Of a stretch of DNA of 64,000 nucleotides, positions 58,008 to 64,000 are shown in pieces. Location of the stretch: the NCBI RefSeq assembly GCF_003443535.1, contig NZ_CP031947.1, positions 372,001 through 436,000 of the forward strand, read 5' to 3'. Below the pieces are notes generated by a model. That model made no database searches and was not told the origin of the DNA. It saw nothing but the letters and a program-made list of their open reading frames with translations. A program made the position numbers and the translations under genes. The stretch comes from Ruegeria sp. AD91A (GTDB lineage Bacteria; Pseudomonadota; Alphaproteobacteria; Rhodobacterales; Rhodobacteraceae). Position 1 is the stretch's first letter; each line of letters begins with the position of its first letter.

Positions 58008-58835
58008 GTGCGCGAGTTTACAGATCGGGGCGTAACGCTGCGTTGGTCCGAGGCGATCAACGCAGACGGTCTCAATCGGGTACTGGTGGAAGCAGGTCCC
58101 GCAGTGTCGTCGCATGACACGGTACGTCTGATCTGTTCGGAAAACGGAGGCCCCGAACGCGCCATTCGCGGGTGGCCCGTGTTACGAGACCCGCAAACCG
58201 GGTTTCAACAATTCGCAGCCATTTTGCCGTCGGTGATACAGGAAAAATCCTTGTCCTGGCGTCCGGTGCTGACCTCGGGTGGTCGCGAGTACGACCCTGG
58301 ACCCGAAGAAGCGCCTGAAGCACCCCCCCCACCAACACCCGCGAAACCTTCGGCACAGTCACCCGTTCTGGAGCATGTCGCCAAATTCGTCGTGCCGTTC
58401 ACCAGCAATTTTTCCCCTTCGGGCGAAACACCGGACGGAATCTGGCTACACTTCGCGATCAAAGAGGGGGGTACCGTCGAAGGCCCACATTTGAAAGGAA
58501 CGATCGAACCGATTGGCGGAGATTGGATGCGCGTGCGTTCCGATGGTGTGGGACTGCTTCATGCAAAGGCGCTTATCAAACCGTCCGCGGGGAATGCTCC
58601 GATCCTGTTCGAAGATACGGGTGTGTGTGACTTCGGCCCGGACGGTTATGCGGCCTTGGCCAAGGGCAACCTGCCCGCTTCGGCCCCGGTACGGCTTGCT
58701 CCGCGTTACCTGACCTCAAACCCGCATTACAGCTGGATGAATCGGTTGCAGGGTTTTGGCATTGGCGAAGCCAGCCTGTCAGACATTACCCTGCGCTTTG
58801 ACGTTTATTCCGCGAAAGGAACTTCCGATGCCTGA
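58008..58835 (+). CDS. Two-domain protein with C-terminal DUF3237
   Basis: The product is 275 residues from GTG 58008, chosen for GGAG 9 bases upstream (GTG 57987, overlapping the encapsulin stop, is the alternative). Residues about 1-95 form an unrecognised beta-rich domain. A proline-rich linker (EEAPEAPPPPTPAKPSAQSP) follows, and about 126-270 match DUF3237, with GGTVEGPHLKGTIEPIGGDWMRVRSDGVGLLHAKALI and HYSWMNRLQGFGIGEAS. DUF3237 is a small beta-barrel of unknown function. There is no signal peptide. Its place between shell and oxidoreductase suggests an accessory of the compartment or of the pathway. Confidence 0.75.
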   Translation: MREFTDRGVTLRWSEAINADGLNRVLVEAGPAVSSHDTVRLICSENGGPERAIRGWPVLRDPQTGFQQFAAILPSVIQEKSLSWRPVLTSGGREYDPGPEEAPEAPPPPTPAKPSAQSPVLEHVAKFVVPFTSNFSPSGETPDGIWLHFAIKEGGTVEGPHLKGTIEPIGGDWMRVRSDGVGLLHAKALIKPSAGNAPILFEDTGVCDFGPDGYAALAKGNLPASAPVRLAPRYLTSNPHYSWMNRLQGFGIGEASLSDITLRFDVYSAKGTSDA

Positions 58836-60951
58836 AAAGGTTGTCATTCTTGGAGGCGGCGTGGCCGGAATGAGCGCCGCGCACGAACTGATTGAACGCG
58901 GGTTCGAGGTAGAAGTCCACGAACGCCAGTTGATCCCGGGTGGCAAGGCCCGCAGCATCCCAGTGATGAAGGGTGAAGGGGACCATGGTTCGAAAGCAAA
59001 TCACATCAAGGCGCTTGAAAGATGGGCTGAGATGGATGGGGCCAGTTATCCGCCCGGCGTGAAACGCCCCTGGCTGCCCGGCGAACATGGATTTCGGTTC
59101 TTTCCGAACTTTTATCGGCATATCACGGACACGATGGCCCGTACGCCGTATTACGACAAGGGGACATGCTTTGACAATCTGGTCCCGACCACTCAGGTTC
59201 TGGTCAGCCAGTTCGATAAACCCGGCATCATTGTCCCAGAACGGTTTCCCCGCACGCTCAAGGATGTCTCGGATGCCTTCAAGACGATTGCCTTCGCGCT
59301 CTCGCCGAGGGACCAGATTGCGTATGAGGATGTCGAGCATTTTGTCGCCTGCATGTGGCGGATCGCGAGCTCCTGCAAGGAACGCCGGTTCGACGAATAT
59401 GAACGGATCGGCTGGTGGGATTTCATCGGCGCGCAAGACCGTTCCGAAGCCTATCAAAAGTTCCTTGCCATCGGCCTGACCCGTTCATTGGTGGCCGCCA
59501 AGGCCACGACAGCCAGCACGAAGACAGTGGGGGACATTGCGATTCAGCTTCAGCTGGGCATTGCCACGCCCGAGCCACACTGCAACAGGCTGCTGAACGG
59601 GCCCACCAATCTCGTCTGGATTCAACCGTGGCTGGATTACCTGAAAAGCAAGGGGGTCGTTTACAAGTTTGACTCCAAAGTTACGGGCATCGAGTGCCGG
59701 AACGGGCGGATTATCGGCGCGACAGTCGAACAGGACGGAGAAGAAAAACAAGTCACCGGGGACTGGTTTATCAGCGCGATCCCGATTGAACGCATTGCTC
59801 CACTTGTGACCCCGGAAATGATGGCGCTCGACCCGGCCCTCGCCAAGTTGTCTCTGCTGGCCGAGGACGTACAGTGGATGAACGGCATTCAGTTCTATCT
59901 GACCAAGGAAGTTGAACTGACCCACGGCCACGTCATCTTCATTGACAGCCCATGGGCTTTGACCGCTGTGTCGCAAAAACAGTTCTGGCACCAGATTGAT
60001 TTCGACAACTGGGCTGAAGGAAAGACCAAAGGCCTGCTGTCGATCGACATTTCCGAATGGGACAAACCCGGTCTGAACGGGAAGACAGCGCGTAATTGCA
60101 GCCGGGAAGAGATTGCAAGCGAGGTTTGGGAACAGGTCAAGCGGGGCATCAACGTGGATGGCCAAACCGTTTTGCGGGACGAGGATATGCATTACTGGTT
60201 CCTCGATCCCGATATCGTTCAAGACCCGAACGACCCCAAGCGTCAAAGCAATGTCGAACCCTTGCTGGTCAACCGTATCAACAGCTGGCGCTTGCGCCCG
60301 GATGCGGCCACGCTCATCCCGAATTTCTTCCTGGCATCGGACTATGTCCGCACTTTCACCGACCTTGCCACGATGGAAGGGGCGAACGAGGCCGCGCGCC
60401 GTGCCGTCAACGCCATCCTTCAGCGCAGTGGATCGGATGCACAACCCTGCCAGATCTGGGATCTGCACGAGCCCGATATCCTCAAACCGCTGCGTGCCTA
60501 TGATTACGCCCGGTATCAGGCTGGCCTTCCGTGGGACAACCGGTTCGCTGTTGCGGTCGAAGCCGCGCTGAAAATGGGTCAGGACACGGCAGGAGTTGAT
60601 CGTGGCGGTGATGGCCCCCTTGCCGCCATAGGAGAACCGGCAACGGAATATTCAAAACCCGGCGGCGTCACCGAGGACCCAGCCATTGCCGAAGCGCTTA
60701 GAATGATTTGCCCGCCGAAAGAGCTGTACGACCTCATCGCGAATTACGAACCCACCACGGATCTTCCAATCCCGGGGGATGAGCTTGCCGAAGATGTCGC
60801 GTATGATCTGGGTCGGGACAGCGGTCAATCAGATGCCTTGTCCAGGGCGATACCAATTTCGGATGCACCGCTCTCTGCTTTTGGCGCCGGTCCGGAACGA
60901 TCCGGCACGCCGGAAAACAAAAGTCGCGTGATCATCACCCAGAAGGGCTGA
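58828..60951 (+). CDS. FAD-dependent oxidoreductase (hydroxysqualene dehydroxylase/phytoene desaturase-like) with long C-terminal tail
   Basis: The 707-residue protein opens with a Rossmann FAD site (KVVILGGGVAGMSAAHELIERGFEVEVHERQ) and GGKARS, then HGFRFFPNFYRHITDTMARTP, a pattern of the HpnE/carotenoid-desaturase-related group acting on isoprenoids. The catalytic part seems to end near residue 585. About 120 further residues are low-complexity, acidic and proline-rich, and hold two copies of D[GA]PL[AS]A[IF]G at 595-602 and 679-686. ATG 58828 follows AAGGAA and overlaps the preceding stop by 8 bp. The isoprenoid substrate is inferred from family and from the prenyl synthase next door. Confidence 0.82.
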   Translation: MPEKVVILGGGVAGMSAAHELIERGFEVEVHERQLIPGGKARSIPVMKGEGDHGSKANHIKALERWAEMDGASYPPGVKRPWLPGEHGFRFFPNFYRHITDTMARTPYYDKGTCFDNLVPTTQVLVSQFDKPGIIVPERFPRTLKDVSDAFKTIAFALSPRDQIAYEDVEHFVACMWRIASSCKERRFDEYERIGWWDFIGAQDRSEAYQKFLAIGLTRSLVAAKATTASTKTVGDIAIQLQLGIATPEPHCNRLLNGPTNLVWIQPWLDYLKSKGVVYKFDSKVTGIECRNGRIIGATVEQDGEEKQVTGDWFISAIPIERIAPLVTPEMMALDPALAKLSLLAEDVQWMNGIQFYLTKEVELTHGHVIFIDSPWALTAVSQKQFWHQIDFDNWAEGKTKGLLSIDISEWDKPGLNGKTARNCSREEIASEVWEQVKRGINVDGQTVLRDEDMHYWFLDPDIVQDPNDPKRQSNVEPLLVNRINSWRLRPDAATLIPNFFLASDYVRTFTDLATMEGANEAARRAVNAILQRSGSDAQPCQIWDLHEPDILKPLRAYDYARYQAGLPWDNRFAVAVEAALKMGQDTAGVDRGGDGPLAAIGEPATEYSKPGGVTEDPAIAEALRMICPPKELYDLIANYEPTTDLPIPGDELAEDVAYDLGRDSGQSDALSRAIPISDAPLSAFGAGPERSGTPENKSRVIITQKG

Positions 60952-60955
60952 GCCT

Positions 60956-62026
60956 GTGAAATCCGGAACCGCGCATTTGGATCCTGCGGCGAAACAGGAT
61001 TTTCTTGAAACGCTGACCTCATACGGGGATCAGGCGCGCGAAACGCTGTTGGGCTTGTTGCCGACGGGTGAGCCTCAGGCCTATCTGTATGGTCCGATGC
61101 GCGATTATATCGAAACCTCAGGCAAGGGTCTGAGGCCTGCGCTGTTACTGGCTACATGCGAAGCCTTCGGTGGAAACAGCGAGAATGCGAGGGTCTCGGC
61201 CGCAGTTCTTGAGTTGCTGCACAATGCCTTTCTGATCCATGACGACATCGAAGATCAAAGCGATTTCCGGCGCGGGCGCGAATGTATGCACAAGCGGCTT
61301 GGGGTTCCACTGGCGATCAATACCGGCGACGGGATGCAATCGCTGGCCCTGCGCCTGCTGCGTCAGAACCTGGGACCGTTGGGCCCGGAAACCGGTATGC
61401 GCGTGGTTGATGAGTTCGACCATCTGTTGCAGCAATCCATCGAAGGTCAGGCGTTGGAGCTTGGCTGGATACGAGACAATCGACTGAATGTCGATGCATC
61501 CGACTATCTGAGGATGTGTCTGAAAAAGACCTGCTGGTACAGTTTCATTCACCCGATGCGTATCGGGGCCCTGATTGCGCGGCCACATGATGTCGAGTCC
61601 GGCGCGCTTAATCTGGATGATTTCAATGCCTTTGGCTTTTTCCTGGGTGCAGCGTTTCAGATTCAGGATGACGTTTTGAATCTCGTCGGCTCTCAGGACA
61701 GTTACGGCAAGGAAATTGGCGGCGACATCTATGAAGGCAAACGCACGCTGATGCTGGGCCAGCTTGGACTGAAGGCGGATGAACCTGAACAGGCACGGTT
61801 GGCCGAGATGTTGTCAAACCCGCGCGATACCCGGTCGACGCAAGATGTCACCTGGGTGCTGGAACGCATGAACCACTATGGCAGTATCCGCTATGCACAG
61901 GACGCGGCGAATGACCTGCTGGCTTCAGCCCGGAGTGAGTTCGCGCAGGTATTCGCGGGGACCAAAGACGGGCCGCGCGCGTTTCTTGGACAGTTCATGG
62001 ACTATCTCGTGAACCGTCAGGTCTGA
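60956..62026 (+). CDS. Polyprenyl diphosphate synthase (FPP/GGPP type)
   Basis: The 356-residue all-helical enzyme condenses isopentenyl diphosphate with allylic diphosphates. The first Asp-rich motif is D96DIED100 in LIHDDIEDQSDFRRG, and the second is D238DVLN242, a DDxxN variant also seen in GGPP synthases. K57-G-x-R60 in SGKGLRPALL binds diphosphate. Small A91 five residues before the first motif argues for a product longer than FPP, but chain length needs assay. GTG 60956 is the start, 4 bp after the oxidoreductase stop. Its 3' end overlaps the convergent gene by 10 bp. Confidence 0.9.
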   Translation: MKSGTAHLDPAAKQDFLETLTSYGDQARETLLGLLPTGEPQAYLYGPMRDYIETSGKGLRPALLLATCEAFGGNSENARVSAAVLELLHNAFLIHDDIEDQSDFRRGRECMHKRLGVPLAINTGDGMQSLALRLLRQNLGPLGPETGMRVVDEFDHLLQQSIEGQALELGWIRDNRLNVDASDYLRMCLKKTCWYSFIHPMRIGALIARPHDVESGALNLDDFNAFGFFLGAAFQIQDDVLNLVGSQDSYGKEIGGDIYEGKRTLMLGQLGLKADEPEQARLAEMLSNPRDTRSTQDVTWVLERMNHYGSIRYAQDAANDLLASARSEFAQVFAGTKDGPRAFLGQFMDYLVNRQV

Positions 62027-62487
62027 GCGCCCACCACCTCGAAAATCACCACAAGCGAGGTCTGGTCCGTTCCTGTACAGGCGATCCGGCCATGATATTC
62101 ACCGGGTTCGGTGAGATCGGGTATGGTGACGGCAACAGCAACATCAGTTGCTTCCCCAGGGTCAAGCAGGATTTGTGGCGGGATCACACTGATGCGGTTC
62201 GCCGGCAGAATGTCGCCGTTCGAATTGGTCAGATCGCCAGGTTCGAACTGCATCTGAACAGGGGCCGCACCTTCCGGTGCCTCAAAGGACAGCAGAATGG
62301 TGGCGGTACTGCCGGGATGGCAGGTTTTGCGGCACATGAAGGGACCGTCCAGATGCTGCTGCGGGCCCCGTTCCCTGTCAAGCACACGGCGTGCTATATC
62401 GGAAATCGGTTGATTGTCGGGCTGCGGCGCAATCGGGCTGACCGCACGAGATACACTAACATATGGTTTTCGTTCGAAATACGGCAT
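62017..62487 (-). CDS. Uncharacterised protein with Ig-like C-terminal region
   Basis: I do not recognise this 156-residue protein. The N-terminal 45 residues are polar and likely disordered (PIAPQPDNQPISD). The rest looks like a beta sandwich: GSTATILLSFEAPEGAAPVQMQF, IPPQILLDPGEATDVAVAVTIPDLTEPGEYHGRIACTG and TSLVVIFEVV, in the manner of bacterial Ig-like add-on domains. A C-x3-C pair (MCRKTC) occurs before it. No signal peptide is seen. It converges with the prenyl synthase, with stop codons overlapping by 10 bp, so it is separate from that operon but may belong to the same system. Confidence 0.6.
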   Translation of the reverse strand: MPYFERKPYVSVSRAVSPIAPQPDNQPISDIARRVLDRERGPQQHLDGPFMCRKTCHPGSTATILLSFEAPEGAAPVQMQFEPGDLTNSNGDILPANRISVIPPQILLDPGEATDVAVAVTIPDLTEPGEYHGRIACTGTDQTSLVVIFEVVGAQT

Positions 62488-62549
62488 GCCTAACTGTGCA
62501 CGTGTGGTGCGGATCAGTAAATGGCAAATTCACGTTCTGCGATCAGACT

Positions 62550-63329
62550 TCACTTCCCTTTCCAGACCGGATCCCTTTTTTCGGCGAAAGCGCGCGCGCC
62601 TTCCAGCTGATCTTCACTGGCATAGAGAACGTCCACAGTACTTAGCTGACGCTTAGTTATGCGGTTCATGGCATCCTGAAACTTGGCATCTTCGGCATCA
62701 CGTACGATTTCCTTGATCGCCGCGTAAACCAGAGGTGGCCCCGAGGCCAACAGCCGGGCCAGCTCCCAGGCGCGGTCCATCAGTTGATCTGCCGCGATGA
62801 TCTCGTTCACCAGACCCCAGCGATTGGCTTCTTCGGCGTCGAACCACCGGCCGGTAAGCAGCAGCTCCATCGCGATGTGATAAGGGATACGCTTGGGCAG
62901 TTTGACGCTGGCCGCATCCGCGACAGTCCCCGAGCGGATTTCCGGCAGGGCGAATGTGGCATGATCTGCGGCAAGGATCACGTCCGCTGACAGGGCCAGC
63001 TCCAGCCCGCCGCCACAGGCGATGCCGTTGACGGCTGCGATCACGGGTTTGTTCAGGTCCCGCAGCTCTTGCAAGCCGCCGAACCCTCCGACGCCGTAGT
63101 CCCCGTCCACAGCATCACCGTCGGCCGCTGCTTTCAGGTCCCAGCCCGGACAAAAGAATTTCTCTCCTCCGCCCGTCAGAATGGCCACGCGCAGCTCCGG
63201 ATCGTCGCGAAACTCGGCGAACACCTCACCCATTCTGCGACTGGTGACAAGATCGATGGCATTGGCCTTGGGCCGGTCCAGTGTCACCTCAAGGATCGTT
63301 CCGTCGCGGCGGGTTTTGATCGGGTCCAT
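62550..63329 (-). CDS. Enoyl-CoA hydratase/isomerase family protein (CaiD-like)
   Basis: The 259-residue crotonase-fold enzyme has the oxyanion segments FFCPGWDLKAA and AVNGIACGGGLELALSADVILAADHATFALPEI, with the acidic residues at the CaiD/crotonase active site. It resembles carnitinyl-CoA dehydratase. It lies 3 bp from the acyl-CoA synthetase stop, so the two form a unit that probably activates and dehydrates an acyl compound such as carnitine. Substrate not certain. Confidence 0.88.
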   Translation of the reverse strand: MDPIKTRRDGTILEVTLDRPKANAIDLVTSRRMGEVFAEFRDDPELRVAILTGGGEKFFCPGWDLKAAADGDAVDGDYGVGGFGGLQELRDLNKPVIAAVNGIACGGGLELALSADVILAADHATFALPEIRSGTVADAASVKLPKRIPYHIAMELLLTGRWFDAEEANRWGLVNEIIAADQLMDRAWELARLLASGPPLVYAAIKEIVRDAEDAKFQDAMNRITKRQLSTVDVLYASEDQLEGARAFAEKRDPVWKGK

Positions 63330-63332
63330 ATC

Positions 63333-64000
63333 TCAGGCCTTTCTTATCAGAGCATCCACGGCAACGGCCTTGTCCGGCGTGCACAGGAGCGGGTTAATCT
63401 CGACCTCGCCAAGCGTGTCGGCGTTTTGCATGACATAGGCCTGAACAGCCTCGACTGCGGCAATGATTGCATCCATATCAGCAGCCCGTTGGCCGCGATA
63501 GCCCGCCAGCAACGGGACGATTTTCAATTTGCCGAGCGCGGCGCGGATGTCTTCGGACGCGCTGGGTACCAGCATTGACACCGTGTCGCGCAGGACTTCG
63601 GTCAGTACCCCCCCCGCCCCCAATGTCAGGACAAACCCATGCGCGGGGTCACGGACGATGCCGACCAGAAGTTCGGCGACGGTTCCGGTGATCATCTCTT
63701 CGATCAGGATATCTTCGGTGCCGATGTCAGCGGCCACACTGGCCACGTCTTTGGTTTGAATGCCCAGCCGAACAGCGGCGTGTTCGGATTTATGCGCAAG
63801 CCCAACACCTTTCACGGCAAAGGGGGCTTCCATGTCCTGCGCTGCTGCGAGGGCTGCCGCTGGCCCGGAAACCGTGCAGGTTCGGGGGATATGCAGGCCG
63901 CATTCAGCCAGCGCCTGCTTCGACTCGCCTTCGGTCAGGGTTTGGGTCGCCTCAGCCGTTCCCGGCAACCAGACGGGATGCGTGGCAGGGGCCGAGACCT
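63333..64000 (-). CDS. NDP-forming acyl-CoA synthetase, C-terminal ATP-grasp part (partial)
   Basis: The frame is open to the right edge, so this is the 3' part of a longer gene, usually about 700 residues. The visible 221 residues form the ATP-grasp subdomain of ADP-forming acetyl-CoA/acyl-CoA synthetases: FAVKGVGLAHKSEHAAVRLGI, ILIEEMITGTVAELLVGIVRDPAHGFVLTLGAGGVLTEVL and GEVEINPLL. It would activate a carboxylic acid for the CaiD-like enzyme downstream. TTG 63968 is not taken as the start since coding continues upstream. Confidence 0.88.
   Translation of the reverse strand, partial: VSAPATHPVWLPGTAEATQTLTEGESKQALAECGLHIPRTCTVSGPAAALAAAQDMEAPFAVKGVGLAHKSEHAAVRLGIQTKDVASVAADIGTEDILIEEMITGTVAELLVGIVRDPAHGFVLTLGAGGVLTEVLRDTVSMLVPSASEDIRAALGKLKIVPLLAGYRGQRAADMDAIIAAVEAVQAYVMQNADTLGEVEINPLLCTPDKAVAVDALIRKA

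Noticed and set aside
62017..62026. Frameshift between the prenyl synthase and the convergent gene
   Set aside because: Both proteins end sensibly; the 10-bp overlap of stops is simple convergence.
60956..62026. Classical family 1 encapsulin targeting peptide at the C-terminus of the prenyl synthase
   Set aside because: The end (GQFMDYLVNRQV) is part of the helical core and lacks an L-x-V/I-G-S-L type motif.

Overview
The window is a 64 kb stretch of an alphaproteobacterial chromosome or large replicon, most likely from the Roseobacter group (Rhodobacteraceae). The signs are a C4-type 5-aminolevulinate synthase beside a Crp/Fnr regulator, TRAP transport, a PCFVAGT-type Hint protein, a DMGDH-like FAD/GcvT oxidase, and a nir-nos-nap arrangement of the kind I recall from Dinoroseobacter-type denitrifiers. 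I make no species call. Genes are densely packed, often with ATGA/GTGA stop-start overlaps.

Left flank (1-11 kb). A catabolic or NAD-related block comes first: a divergent aspartate dehydrogenase cut by the window edge, a DapA-family lyase, a clear 3-hydroxyanthranilate 3,4-dioxygenase and a three-part TRAP transporter. A redoxin, a VOC protein, a very large SAM-cyclase-ATPase-TPR regulator and a D-cysteine desulfhydrase/L-cysteate sulfo-lyase family enzyme follow.

Denitrification island (11.2-48.8 kb). This holds a full nitrate-to-N2 pathway. It contains a DNR/NnrR-type Crp/Fnr regulator, hemA, norCBQDEF (minus strand), a Hint-domain protein, nnrS (minus strand), and nirS with an unusual NapC/NirT-ethylbenzene-dehydrogenase-like fusion cytochrome and a cupredoxin. 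The heme d1 genes nirE-C-F-DL-G-H-J-N follow, then nosRZDFYLX and napFDAGHBC. Seven 14-bp palindromic sites of the TTGAC-N4-GTCAA type precede hemA, norC, nnrS, nirS, nirE, the nosR operon and napF. Four of them have their centres at an almost constant 69.5-70.5 bp from the start codon. This looks like one regulon, probably run by the regulator at 11.2-11.9 kb. Three small uncharacterised proteins ride in these operons (32.8, 33.2 and 48.5 kb).

Right flank (48.8-64 kb). A DeoR-family regulator faces an FAD oxidase/GcvT protein and a choline-kinase-like phosphotransferase. After a 0.7 kb gap comes the most unusual part. It is an apparent operon of a second SAM-cyclase-ATPase-TPR giant, an encapsulin-fold shell protein, a DUF3237-containing two-domain protein, a hydroxysqualene-dehydroxylase-like FAD oxidoreductase with a long low-complexity C-terminal tail, and a short-chain-type polyprenyl diphosphate synthase. 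I read it as a candidate isoprenoid-processing nanocompartment, with a repeated D[GA]PL[AS]A[IF]G motif in the tail as a possible shell-docking peptide. That function is inference. The window ends with a convergent hypothetical protein, a CaiD-like enoyl-CoA hydratase and the C-terminal part of an NDP-forming acyl-CoA synthetase.

No tRNA, rRNA, CRISPR array or insertion sequence was seen.
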